Below are positions 50,290-59,525 of a stretch of 64,000 nt of DNA, piece after piece. Each line of letters starts with the position of its first letter. The stretch's first letter is position 1. The notes beneath the pieces are model-generated. The model saw only the letters and a program-made list of their open reading frames with translations, had not been told where the DNA came from and did not search any database. Source of the DNA: Niastella vici. Lineage in GTDB: Bacteria > Bacteroidota > Bacteroidia > Chitinophagales > Chitinophagaceae. The stretch spans positions 1 to 64,000 of the forward strand of contig NZ_LVYD01000045.1 in the NCBI RefSeq assembly GCF_002077945.1, in the 5' to 3' direction. A program made the position numbers and the translations under genes.

Positions 50290-52200
50290 CTACCTGGCGA
50301 AATAGTTCCTTAGTTCTCCACTGTTCTCCCCATAATTCCAACGCACCTGATCAGCCTTTCCATCCCCGCTGATGTCTGCGAAATAGAAATATGTATTCTC
50401 GCTTTGTGAAGTGCCTCTTAACGTATAGATAGGACCGCCGAAGGCGCCTGAATCGGAATAGTATACTTTCAGGTAACCCTGGTAGTTGTCGGGGTTCCAG
50501 TATACTTTATCAGCCTTGCCATCGCCGTTCATATCGGCAAAATAGAACCGTGTATTGCTTAAACCGCTGGTGGCAGAATTGCTGTATGAAGCGTTTTCTG
50601 TAAAGGTTCCATCCCCATCAGATGTATATACCATGGTTTTACCTGAGTTAAGATCAGGGTGCCATAATATTTTATCAGCTTTACCGTCGCCGTTTACATC
50701 AGCATACCAGAACGAAGTACCGGCAGTGGTGCTGGCTCCCGTTGTACCTGACACTACGGTGCCGCTGAAGCTGCCGCCTGAAGTGGCCAAATATACACGG
50801 GTATGGCCATCATCGTAAGTAGCGTTCCAGTATATCTTGTCTGCTTTTCCATCGCCATTTACATCGGCAAAATTGTACAGGGTGGTGGTGCCTGCGCTGG
50901 TGCCTTCGGGATTATCAACAGCGGTGGCGCTGAAATTACCGCCTGAGGTGGCCAGGTAAACCAGGGTATGACCCGAATTCAGCGAAGGGTTCCAGCGAAT
51001 AAGGTCAGCTTTTCCATCCCCATTGATGTCGGCGTAATAATACCGGGTGGTAGATGAAGTAGAAGCACTGGCTGCATGGGTAACTGCAGCAGCCGCAAAA
51101 GTGCCATCGCCGTTTGAGAGAAATACCCGCGGCTTGCCGCTGTCATAGGTATAGTTCCAGTAAATTTTATCGGCATCGCCGTCGCCGTCTACATCAGCGA
51201 AATTGTATTTGGTAACTGAACTGGCGCTAATGCCATTGACATCGGTGTGGGCGCCGCCAAAGATGTAGGGGATATAAGTAGCCATTACCGGCCAGTGATC
51301 AGAAGGCCAAAGCGTTTGTCCGTTTACGGTGTAGCTTTTGGTGATCACGCTCGAGCTGGTGAAGGCCATGCTCCGTGTGCTCAGGATCCAGTCAATTTTG
51401 GCATCGCCTACGGCATCCCAGCCATGGAAAGTAGGATCGCCCGAAGAATCGAACAGTGCATCCACCATATTAAGACCGCTGGCATCTTTTATAATGCCCA
51501 TTTCGGCAGTGCCGGGTTTGGCGTTAAAGTCGCCAAAGCAAATGACCGGCAGGTTGGCGGTGTTGTTGTTTTTAATGTTCATCAGCACCGTATCTGCATC
51601 GAGCTGGCGTTCGCCGGTGCTCACGGTTGTCCAATGGTTGTTACAAACAAAATAGCTGTTGGCCGTGTTCAGCTTATCCTGCAGCACCACCCATTTGCCG
51701 GTGCGCGTTTCAGACGTGATCATGGTGAACCCTCCACCGCCGGTTCGGGTGAAACGGTCATTTTTATAATAGATCGTTTTGGGTGAACCGTTATTCGGTC
51801 CGGTTGAGTAACGTCCGTAACCGGCGGAGTCCATCCTGGCATTGAACCAGGTTTCAATATCGTTGACCGCAATTTCCTGCAGGCCTACAATGTCTACATC
51901 GTTCTCGAGAATGATTTGCAGGCAATAATCCTTACGTACATACTGGGAGAAGGGATCGCCGGCTGCATCGTTACGTACGTTAAACGACATTACCTTGATG
52001 GGGTTCATATCGCTTATGATGGTTTCGGTTTTGGCAGAACGGCCCCCATTGTTTGGCGGGGTTGCTGCATTTTCATCCAGTTGAACTTTTTTACAGGCTG
52101 CAAAGCTTACGGCAAGCGCCAGCAAGCAGGCGGTTACTTTGAGTAATGCATAGTTTTTCCAGGGCATTCGGGGAATGCCAGTTGAATTTGCTTTTTTCAT
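50290..52200 (-). CDS. Lipoprotein: endonuclease/exonuclease/phosphatase domain plus FG-GAP repeats
   Basis: 636 residues. Signal with lipobox SFAAC; then an EEP domain (~65-310) with MSFNVRN, GLQE, CFGDFNAKPG, IDWIL and SDHWPV, all the metal and catalytic positions of DNase I/phosphodiesterase types. The C-terminal ~320 residues carry about six FG-GAP/VCBS-type repeats (DVNGDGKADKIYW), which form a beta-propeller on the cell surface. It could cut extracellular DNA or a phospho-lipid. The start may be M1 or M12. Confidence 0.9.
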   Translation of the reverse strand: MKKANSTGIPRMPWKNYALLKVTACLLALAVSFAACKKVQLDENAATPPNNGGRSAKTETIISDMNPIKVMSFNVRNDAAGDPFSQYVRKDYCLQIILENDVDIVGLQEIAVNDIETWFNARMDSAGYGRYSTGPNNGSPKTIYYKNDRFTRTGGGGFTMITSETRTGKWVVLQDKLNTANSYFVCNNHWTTVSTGERQLDADTVLMNIKNNNTANLPVICFGDFNAKPGTAEMGIIKDASGLNMVDALFDSSGDPTFHGWDAVGDAKIDWILSTRSMAFTSSSVITKSYTVNGQTLWPSDHWPVMATYIPYIFGGAHTDVNGISASSVTKYNFADVDGDGDADKIYWNYTYDSGKPRVFLSNGDGTFAAAAVTHAASASTSSTTRYYYADINGDGKADLIRWNPSLNSGHTLVYLATSGGNFSATAVDNPEGTSAGTTTLYNFADVNGDGKADKIYWNATYDDGHTRVYLATSGGSFSGTVVSGTTGASTTAGTSFWYADVNGDGKADKILWHPDLNSGKTMVYTSDGDGTFTENASYSNSATSGLSNTRFYFADMNGDGKADKVYWNPDNYQGYLKVYYSDSGAFGGPIYTLRGTSQSENTYFYFADISGDGKADQVRWNYGENSGELRNYFAR

Positions 52201-53331
52201 GTTAAAGGCGTTTTAGTTGGAAATGATGAGCGTTTTGATTTTTAGGTTATGGAAATAGCGTATTCATTATTGATTGACAATAATTAATGTATAGGGGAAC
52301 CAATGAAATAAGGGCAGGGTTGAACCAGGAATGCATCGGGCTATTAATAGCAGTGTCTCACTTCACTTTAAAACAAAAATAACTGTAATTAAAGTTTAGT
52401 AAAGTAAGTTAAGTAATTAATTAAATAAAAATAAAGTTGTGTAAACAAATAGATAAAGATTATTTAATTGGGCAGCGTGGTGGTGAATGAAGCATTATGC
52501 GTAGGGGCAATGGGAATCAAGGCGCAGAAAAACGCAAATGGGAAACGTGAGTGGTGAATGGTGAATCTGATAAACGGATTTCTTAGTTGCCCCCGCGTAC
52601 ACTGGTAATAATGCAGGTTTTGCTACCCTCTCAAAACGCCTTGGTGCTACAGACGCAAGGCTTATTTCACGGCCCCGTTAGGGCTAATAAGATCTTTTGT
52701 ATTATTAGGCGGCGTTTATTTACATTCGGCGGACATGCAGCAAGTATTTTGCGTTCATAATCAAAATATTGCTGCATTAAAGTAATTTCTTCTGGTATTT
52801 AAGTGAATAAACAGGCAAATGAGTGAACCTGCATTAAAAAAAAGTCAGTTATTTATGATTGTAAGTGAACTTTACTGAAATTAGTGGAGCCGCAATAAAA
52901 AAGAACTGCAAATTGGGAAAAAAACGTACTTATTTCATCAGGCGATCAACTTCCACAAAAAAGTAATTAACTTCAAATGAAAAGATGTTACAACCGGCAA
53001 AAAGTGATCAACTTTTTTTTAAATAATGCTAACTGTAATAAAAAAAACTATCTCCTATGCAGAAAATGTTATATCTGCTAACGCTGATGTTATAGCCCGG
53101 GAAAAAGTAACTATAAACCTGAAAAAGTAATTATCTTCTTCAAAAAAGTAACTATGACCTGGTAAAAAGTAAGTATCGTCCCCAAAAAATAACTATCGCC
53201 CGGCAATAAGCAATTATCGGCCCCCAAAAAGTAAATATCTCCCGGTAAAAAGTAATTATCGTCCCCCAAAAAGTAACTATAACCCGGAAAATAGTCCACC
53301 CAAAAAATTGAGTTCAAAAAACTAACCCATT
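52201..53331. other. 1.1-kb AT-rich non-coding region with a degenerate tandem repeat
   Basis: No convincing gene. The left half is AT-rich with scattered GTGAATGG-like words near 52540-52570, and a small inverted pair GCCTTG/CAAGGC near 52648-52671. The right part is the 21-bp repeat array described separately. A minus-strand frame 53111-53317 is open only because the repeat unit is a multiple of three. Confidence 0.6.
53097..53300. repeat. Degenerate ~21-bp tandem repeat (AAAAAGTAACTAT-type)
   Basis: About ten units of 20-21 bp with the core AAAAAGTAAYTAT followed by C-rich spacers. Spacers alternate between CCCGGT and CCCCC forms, giving a higher-order period near 42 bp. Looser copies lie upstream (about 52953-53010). 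It lies directly 3' of the OsmC-like gene. Confidence 0.8.
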
Positions 53332-53979
53332 TTACTCATCTTTATCGGCAGGGATCCACGAAAGCGCTCCGGTAGGGCACCTCTCTACCTGCAATTTTAT
53401 CGTTTCCGAATCGGCGCCGGTCATGGTGACCCAGGGTTTGGTTTTTAAATTAAAGACTTTCGGCAATTGCGTTACACAACGGCCTGAGTGTTTACAAAGC
53501 TCCGGTTTCCAAACCACGGTAATATCGCCATTGGTATACTTCAATTTCTTGTCAACATCTTCTTCATGGTACACGTAGCTTCTGACTTTGATATTTCCTT
53601 CGAGCATTTTTGAGACCGGGCATTGAGCGGCAATTTCCAACAACCGGTTCTTCTGCTCCGGTTCTACCCCCGCCGGAAATGTAATATCGCGATCGATAAA
53701 TGTAGTGGTATTGTCACCATCCTTTGTCTGGAACAGGTTGACATTTACTTTGATCTCCGCGATGTTCCAGCCTTTTCTGTCGATATACATTCGCAACGTA
53801 ATGAGGGTACAGGTGGCCAGCGATGATAATAATAAAGTGTATGGATCGGGGCCGGTGTCTTTGCCGCCATTTTTTTCGGGCTCATCGGCAATGAACTGTC
53901 CGTTGCGCCATTCAATAACACACTGATATTTGGTTGTGCCAATAGTTCCATGAACAGGTTTTTGAAATTTATATTCCAT
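53332..53979 (-). CDS. OsmC-like protein fused to a divergent 4Fe-4S mono-cluster domain
   Basis: 215 residues from ATG 53979 (10 codons inside the longest frame). The OsmC/Ohr domain has its two reactive cysteines in SSLATCTLITLRMY and AAQCPVSKML. The C-terminal ~70 residues are a Fer4_19-type cluster-binding domain (ELCKHSGRCVTQLPKVFN, VERCPTGALSW). OsmC proteins reduce organic peroxides; the attached iron-sulfur domain may feed electrons or sense redox. The fusion is known but less common than separate proteins. Confidence 0.9.
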   Translation of the reverse strand: MEYKFQKPVHGTIGTTKYQCVIEWRNGQFIADEPEKNGGKDTGPDPYTLLLSSLATCTLITLRMYIDRKGWNIAEIKVNVNLFQTKDGDNTTTFIDRDITFPAGVEPEQKNRLLEIAAQCPVSKMLEGNIKVRSYVYHEEDVDKKLKYTNGDITVVWKPELCKHSGRCVTQLPKVFNLKTKPWVTMTGADSETIKLQVERCPTGALSWIPADKDE

Positions 53980-54119
53980 GAGATTACTTTTAGAGGTTTC
54001 AGGAAACAAAACGGCTACAATTTACGGCTTTCTCTCAAGTGTGCGCCTTAAGGATGGCGCAGGATGGTTGCCTTTGTTTAAATCGGTAATTTAATTTTTA
54101 CTAAACGATTAATGCCAAC

Positions 54120-55760
54120 ATGAGAAAACTTTATTCTGCAGCACTACTCCTGCTGCTGAGCGGGTTAGCTACACCCGCTCTATGCAAAATTTATTATGTA
54201 GCCACCGGTGGCAACGATGCCAATACCGGCACCATCAGTTCTCCCTTTCTTACCATTCAACGGGCGCAAACTTCCGCCGCAGCGGGCGATACGGTGTACA
54301 TACGGGGAGGTACGTATGCAATGTCTGTGTCGCAGGTTGCCCAGTATTCCAGCATCTGGGCCTATGTAACCCTGTTGAACAAAAGCGGTACATCGGGCAA
54401 TCGCATCAAGTATTGGAACTATCCCAATGAAAAGCCGGTGTTTAATTACACCAACGTAAACCCCTCAGGTTACCGTATTCATGCATTCCAGGTTACCGGT
54501 TCGTGGATACATATCCGCGGAATAGAGGTGGTGGGCGTACAGGTGAACATTACCACCCATACCCAAAGCGAGTGTTTCGAGAACCAGGGCAGCAACAATA
54601 TTTATGAGCAGTTGAGCATGCACGATGGCAAGGCTATTGGTTTTTACCTTACCAGGGGCGGCAATAACCTCATTTTAAATTGTGATGCTTATAACAACTG
54701 GGACAATGTTTCTGAAAACGGCCTCGGCGGCAATACCGATGGTTTTGGTTTCCATCCCAATAACGACCTGGTAGGCTATACCGGCAATGTGTTCAGGGGA
54801 TGCCGGGCCTGGTTCAACAGCGATGACGGGTTCGATTGTATCAATGCTTTTGAAGCAGGCACCTTTGAGAACTGCTGGAGCTTTTACAATGGCTATTCCA
54901 CAGCGTTCGCCAGCCTCGGCGATGGCAACGGCTTTAAGATCGGCGGTTTTGGCGTTTCTGATTTCAGTAACCTGCCGGCCACTATTCCCCGTCACACGGT
55001 TCGCAATTGTTTGGCCATCCGGAACAAAGCAAATGGTTTTTATGCCAACCACCATTTGGGAGGTAATAACTGGTATAACAATTCGGCTTACTATAATGCA
55101 GTCAACTATAACATGCTGAACAGAAGTTCAGATTATGCATCGGATGTGCCGGGTTATGATCACAACCTGAAGAATAACCTGGGCTGGGGCGCGCGTAGTA
55201 CGGAATACAGCAACCTTAACACCTCAACCAGCAATGTGAGCTATAACTATTTCACCCTGTCGGTAACTGTGAACAGCTCCGATTTCTTAAGTGTAGATCA
55301 AAGTTTGTTAACAGCGGCCCGCCAGAGTGATGGTAGTTTGCCGGTGAATAATTTTATGCGGCTGGCTACATCAAGCGATTGTATTAATAAGGGCACCAAT
55401 GTGGGACTGGCCTACAACGGATCGGCCCCCGACCTGGGTTGTTTTGAGTCGGCTGTAACAACAAGAGAAGCCACAGCACCCGAAGAGGTGGCCAATGATC
55501 CATTCACAAATGGACTGGTTGTATTTCCCAACCCCATAAAAGGAAAGATCGTGGCGCGTTATTCATTAGCCCGGGTATCGAAAGTGCATTTGAGTTTGTA
55601 CGATGCCAAAGGAGCATTGCTGGCCGTGTTACTTGATCGCGAGCAGGCAGCAGGCAATTATTCTTTCCCCGTTGGGGAGAAGTATTTCAAAACAGCCGGT
55701 ACTTATTTTATGCGATTGCGTACCGGTGAACATACCGAAACCGTATCACTGGTTAAATAG
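54120..55760 (+). CDS. Secreted parallel beta-helix protein (PL9-like) with type IX sorting domain
   Basis: 546 residues: signal peptide (KLYSAALLLLLSGLATPALC), then YYVATGGNDANTGTISSPFLTIQRA and a right-handed beta-helix with NTDGFGFHPN, NSDDGFDCIN and DGNGFKIGG, as in pectate lyase family 9. The C-terminal ~80 residues (VVFPNPIKGKIVARYSL, TYFMRLRTGEHTETVSLVK) form a T9SS type A sorting domain that sends the protein across the outer membrane. Probable pectin or uronan degradation; the exact substrate is not known. Confidence 0.9.
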   Translation: MRKLYSAALLLLLSGLATPALCKIYYVATGGNDANTGTISSPFLTIQRAQTSAAAGDTVYIRGGTYAMSVSQVAQYSSIWAYVTLLNKSGTSGNRIKYWNYPNEKPVFNYTNVNPSGYRIHAFQVTGSWIHIRGIEVVGVQVNITTHTQSECFENQGSNNIYEQLSMHDGKAIGFYLTRGGNNLILNCDAYNNWDNVSENGLGGNTDGFGFHPNNDLVGYTGNVFRGCRAWFNSDDGFDCINAFEAGTFENCWSFYNGYSTAFASLGDGNGFKIGGFGVSDFSNLPATIPRHTVRNCLAIRNKANGFYANHHLGGNNWYNNSAYYNAVNYNMLNRSSDYASDVPGYDHNLKNNLGWGARSTEYSNLNTSTSNVSYNYFTLSVTVNSSDFLSVDQSLLTAARQSDGSLPVNNFMRLATSSDCINKGTNVGLAYNGSAPDLGCFESAVTTREATAPEEVANDPFTNGLVVFPNPIKGKIVARYSLARVSKVHLSLYDAKGALLAVLLDREQAAGNYSFPVGEKYFKTAGTYFMRLRTGEHTETVSLVK

Positions 55761-56010
55761 GAAATGATCAGTAGATGCCGCCAAAGGGCAGGCATTGATT
55801 TTCTTTTTGTGATAATATTTACTGGCCACTACGGATATGGTCAATATCATTGAACATCTCTGTGTGGCCGCTGTATAACCACTGTGCCAAATGCGAATTA
55901 AATTATATATTTATTGGGCTTTTGGCAGAAAGATCTTATTGATCTCAGTTTGAAATTCCCGACTGGGTGATTACTAATTGTTTCGTAGCTTAAGCAGATA
56001 ATTCTTCGTA

Positions 56011-56853
56011 ATGAAAATAACCACTGTCGCACTGGTTTTTATACATATGTTGTTGCTGGCTGGTTGCGCCAGGTTCGATAACGATCTGTTTGATGCCGTT
56101 TCAAGGAATGATATAGGCAGTGTAGACCATATGTTAAGAAAAGGGGTTGGGATAAATATTAATAAAAAGGATGCCGAAGGACGTACGCCTTTATTCCTGG
56201 CTGCTTTCCTGGGCGAGAAGGATATTGTTCATCTGCTGATCAAAAATGGCGCGAATACCGAGGAGAAGAATAGATTTGGGGAAACCCCTTTATCGATCGT
56301 AGCTACTAAAGGCTATACCGAGGTGGCTCATATCCTGATCGAGAACAAGGCCGATGTAAATGCGGTGAATGTAGATAGCGTAACGCCGTTAATGTACAGC
56401 GCCACTTATGGTTTTCCCGAAATCGCCGCGCTGCTGTTAAAACACCAGGCATTGGTGAATGTGGAAAGCAAGGAAAAATTAACGCCGTTGGTGTATGCCT
56501 GTGTCAATGATCGCCTGGAGGTGGCCGAGTTGCTGATAGCGCATAAAGCCGATGTAAATTTCAATATGCAGGACAGGGAAACCATCCTGATGACAGTTTG
56601 CATAAAAGGTGATGCCGCCCTGGCAAAATTGTTAATTGATAATGGCGCCCAGGTAAATGCCCAAACCACGTATAAGAGCACCGCTTTAATGGCAGCCTGC
56701 CGCAACCGCCATGTTGATGTTGTAAAAGTACTGATAGCTGCCAAAGCCGATCTGAACATAAAGGATGAGAACGGTGAAACGGCCCTTGACCATGCGAAGC
56801 GGGCGGGTGCGCAAGAGATTGTTAAGTTATTAAAGGATGCTGGCGCACAGTAG
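56011..56853 (+). CDS. Ankyrin-repeat lipoprotein
   Basis: 280 residues: lipoprotein signal (FIHMLLLAGC), then about seven ankyrin repeats (GRTPLFLAAFLGEKDIVHLLIKNGAN, VTPLMYSATYGFPEIAALLLKHQA, GETALDHAKRAGAQEIVKLL). Ankyrin proteins in the periplasm usually bind partner proteins, for example as immunity or stress factors. No partner is evident here. Confidence 0.92.
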   Translation: MKITTVALVFIHMLLLAGCARFDNDLFDAVSRNDIGSVDHMLRKGVGININKKDAEGRTPLFLAAFLGEKDIVHLLIKNGANTEEKNRFGETPLSIVATKGYTEVAHILIENKADVNAVNVDSVTPLMYSATYGFPEIAALLLKHQALVNVESKEKLTPLVYACVNDRLEVAELLIAHKADVNFNMQDRETILMTVCIKGDAALAKLLIDNGAQVNAQTTYKSTALMAACRNRHVDVVKVLIAAKADLNIKDENGETALDHAKRAGAQEIVKLLKDAGAQ

Positions 56854-56884
56854 GTGAGTAGAGAGTGGAAAAAGCAATTTACTA

Positions 56885-56956
56885 GTTGCAGGTTTCAGGT
56901 TACAAGGAATACAAAAATAACTGCACCCTGTAACCTGTAACTTGAAACCTGTAACT
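56885..56956. repeat. Imperfect inverted repeat of GTTACAGGTTTCAAGTTACAGG words
   Basis: Left arm 56885-56907 (GTTGCAGGTTTCAGGTTACA..) pairs with the right arm about 56927-56955, which has an extra TAACTT. The arms consist of the repeated word CCTGTAAC/GTTACAGG. Style is similar to the palindrome at 48652-48697. Confidence 0.6.
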
Positions 56957-56970
56957 CCTTCCTATTACAA

Positions 56971-57000
56971 AATGAACCCCGCTTTCGCGGGACTCATTTT
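56971..57000. terminator. Terminator between ankyrin and pectate-lyase-like genes
   Basis: Stem CCCGC/GCGGG with loop TTTC, extended by AATGA/TCATT on the outside, A-rich on the left and T-rich on the right. It serves convergent genes. Confidence 0.8.
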
Positions 57001-57026
57001 CATGTTAGTGTTTGTAGCCAAATAAA

Positions 57027-57926
57027 TTAATATATGCGGGTCATCAGGCCTGATCCGTTTCCAGATCCGCCACTGCCGGTGATCGTAATATGACCGGTGT
57101 TACCATTTCCATCATAACCCCAGGCTTTGTTATTGGTGGCTGTACAATAGGTAACAGTATGGGGTACCGACTGGCCTGCGCTGCCCAGCTTGAACCCATT
57201 GCCATCACCATTGGTGCCATAACCGTTATTGCTAGCAGTACAACTGGTGATGGTTACCGTGTATGGCTGTCCATATAAGTCCCAGCCATCATCCGAATTG
57301 TGGTTAGAAACACAACTCTGGAACTTGTTGCCGGTGCCGCCAGATAGTTTACAGGCAAAACCATCGGCATTTTCGCCGCCATTCTGGGTATCGTAGTTTT
57401 CATTTGATTTGCAGGATTGTACGTTGTTGTCGTGCGATCCGTTGTAGATCTGCAAACCGGTATCGTGGTTGCCGGTTGTTGTTACATTATATACATAATT
57501 GTAACCACCGGTCTGGAATACAAGACCAGCATCGGGCCCGCCCTTAATAGTCATGTTGGTAATGTTCCAGTAGCTGCCATTACATTTTACCACCCAGCCT
57601 GAAGAAAGGCCGGCGCCATTGAGTGTACCACCGGTAAGATTGATCTTTGAGCTGGAGGTACCGCTGTTCAGCAATTGCAGGGTACTGGTTAAATTAATTG
57701 TACCGCTGATAGTAATAATATCACCTGCCTTGGCATTGGCAACAGCGGTCTTTAAAGCTGATTCTGTAGTAACAGTGGTGTTAACAGCTGCAACGGAAGT
57801 ACCACCTGTTAATTCTGATTTGGCAGCGGCATCAGAGGAGGAAGCGTTAGTTGCTGGTCTTTCTGTATTCTTTAAGCAACTGGCAAAAAGGATCACAAGC
57901 GCCATGGCGCCAATGTGTTTTTTCAT
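57027..57926 (-). CDS. Pectate-lyase-like (PL9-type) parallel beta-helix lipoprotein
   Basis: 299 residues from ATG 57926, opening a lipoprotein signal (GAMALVILFASC). After a serine/alanine-rich linker, a right-handed beta-helix carries GENADGFACKL, NSDDGWDLYG and DGNGFKLGSAG, the pattern of PL9 calcium-dependent lyases with acidic residues on successive turns. It is shorter than many PL9 enzymes. It probably cleaves pectate at the cell surface. A perfect 24-bp palindrome of LacI-operator type lies 95 bp upstream (58021-58044). Confidence 0.88.
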   Translation of the reverse strand: MKKHIGAMALVILFASCLKNTERPATNASSSDAAAKSELTGGTSVAAVNTTVTTESALKTAVANAKAGDIITISGTINLTSTLQLLNSGTSSSKINLTGGTLNGAGLSSGWVVKCNGSYWNITNMTIKGGPDAGLVFQTGGYNYVYNVTTTGNHDTGLQIYNGSHDNNVQSCKSNENYDTQNGGENADGFACKLSGGTGNKFQSCVSNHNSDDGWDLYGQPYTVTITSCTASNNGYGTNGDGNGFKLGSAGQSVPHTVTYCTATNNKAWGYDGNGNTGHITITGSGGSGNGSGLMTRIY

Positions 57927-58020
57927 ACTTGAAGGCAATTTAATCGTTAAAAAAAAGGTTCTTCACTAAATTTAGCACATGTACTAAATAGTTAGAGTAC
58001 TGCTTTTAACATTAATTTAT

Positions 58021-58044
58021 GCAATCGTTACCGGTAACGATTGC
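58021..58044. promoter_or_regulatory. Perfect 24-bp palindrome with CGTTACCGGTAACG core
   Basis: Every base of the 24 pairs with its mirror. The centre TTACCGGTAA has the central CG typical of LacI-family operators and resembles the GntR-type core ATGTTACCGGTAACAT. It lies 95-118 bp before the pectate-lyase-like gene and 62 bp past the DinB stop codon, and so is well placed to regulate the lyase. No LacI-type regulator is present in the window. Confidence 0.75.
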
Positions 58045-58105
58045 ACCTTCGCCCGCAAATATTTCGAATAATAGTAAAAACCACATTTATAAGAGCTGCA
58101 GCCCG

Positions 58106-58639
58106 TTAGAACTCTTTTCCGTCAATATTATAAAGGTTATAATCTGTCATTGGTGCATCGGTAAAGCCCAGCTGCCGCCCAATAGTTATAACCTGTCCGC
58201 GATGATAGGTGCTGTGATTGGCATAATGTACTATATATTCAAAGTTCCTGAAATTGCACCTAAACCAGGGGCTTTCGATCATCGTCTTTTCCTGTACATT
58301 TTCATCGGTCATGGCGTTTATATACCTGGCCAGTTCACCCGAGGTTTTTAATAATGCATCAAATACGGCCTGCATATTTCCGGTGAATTCGCCATAAGCC
58401 GGTTCATCTTCGTTTTTAAGTATGGCCAGCCAGTAGCGTTCTGTTTGCCAGATGTGTAAAAGCGTAAGCCTGATGCTGGGAAAACTGGAAGGCACTTCCC
58501 GCTCCAGGGTGGCTACCGGCTTGGTTTTTAGCCAGTTTATAAGGGTTGAATTGGCCCAGAGGTTATAATTCGCATAGTTTTTCATTAAACAGGCAATGGC
58601 TGTTTCCTTTGTTGCTGGTTCAATGTTTACCGTATCCAT
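58106..58639 (-). CDS. DinB-family protein
   Basis: 177 residues of the DinB/YfiT four-helix bundle. Metal-binding histidines are visible in LTLLHIWQTERYWLA and in the C-terminal HSTYHRGQV motif. Family members are mostly thiol S-transferases of unknown substrate. It lies upstream of the pectate-lyase-like gene on the same strand with an operator-like palindrome between them, so they are likely separate units. Confidence 0.9.
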   Translation of the reverse strand: MDTVNIEPATKETAIACLMKNYANYNLWANSTLINWLKTKPVATLEREVPSSFPSIRLTLLHIWQTERYWLAILKNEDEPAYGEFTGNMQAVFDALLKTSGELARYINAMTDENVQEKTMIESPWFRCNFRNFEYIVHYANHSTYHRGQVITIGRQLGFTDAPMTDYNLYNIDGKEF

Positions 58640-58793
58640 AGTTGTTTGTTTTTTGATAGTACAAAGAAACCCGGGGTTGGTGACAACAGTATGTCAGCAG
58701 GGGTTGAAATAATCTGAAAATGTTTTAATGTTATAATGTGGGGTTTTATATTTAAAAAATAGCTGCTATCTTGGGCCATACATTATAATATCT

Positions 58794-59525
58794 ATGAAAT
58801 CCATTGTACTGCTCCTGATCTCCGTGGCGTTTTTTACGGGTAATGCTTATTGCCAGAATGCCGGCGGGCAGGAATTTGGGGAAGACATTAAGACCTGGTT
58901 AAAGGAAGGCGAGCATAAAGTGGAGTTGATGGGCGTAAAGGCTACCGTAAATCCCCGTATGATGGAGCTTACCTCCAAAATGTTGAAAGCTGCTGAAAAA
59001 AACGCTGCCTGGATCAAGGATTCCATGGCCACGGCGACCGACTCCTCAGTAATGTTTGAGAAGTTTGGTTTAACAAAGGCCGAGTATTATGAATATATCG
59101 CTTTGAACAATACCACCACAACAAACCAGCAATGGATAAAAACCGGTGATGAAAAGCTGGTAATAAAACGAAAGAAGAATACACTCAGTTTCCAGGGCAC
59201 CGGCCAGCTAAAGGTGCTCGATTCACTTAAATTCAATATACTTCTGAATGAACCCATTTATGGGGGAAAGGAAATAGAATTTGCACATAAATCTGAGTCG
59301 GCAGAAAACAGCAACCCGTTTAACAGTCCATGGACCGGTTACCATTATTCGTACGAAAATGTAGAGGACATTGGTACGGGGGTATCTGATATGAGTGCAA
59401 CAACCATATCATTCGATATTGGACAATTGAAGAGCAATGGAAAGATCATTCTGTTGTTCATGATGTACCAGGTAGAACTTGGCAAGCTCACCCATAAAGC
59501 AACGCTTTTCTGTCAATTTGATTAG
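58794..59525 (+). CDS. Secreted hypothetical protein
   Basis: 243 residues with a signal peptide (KSIVLLLISVAFFTGNAYC-Q). The first half is helical and charged; the second half is beta-rich (LVIKRKKNTLSFQGTGQLKVLDSLKFNI). No recognisable domain, no lipobox exact enough to call a lipoprotein. It stands alone. Confidence 0.75.
   Translation: MKSIVLLLISVAFFTGNAYCQNAGGQEFGEDIKTWLKEGEHKVELMGVKATVNPRMMELTSKMLKAAEKNAAWIKDSMATATDSSVMFEKFGLTKAEYYEYIALNNTTTTNQQWIKTGDEKLVIKRKKNTLSFQGTGQLKVLDSLKFNILLNEPIYGGKEIEFAHKSESAENSNPFNSPWTGYHYSYENVEDIGTGVSDMSATTISFDIGQLKSNGKIILLFMMYQVELGKLTHKATLFCQFD

Noticed and set aside
53111-53317. 68-codon minus-strand frame with YFLPGDS-like heptads
   Set aside because: Open only because the tandem repeat has a 21-bp period; no start signal or export signal.
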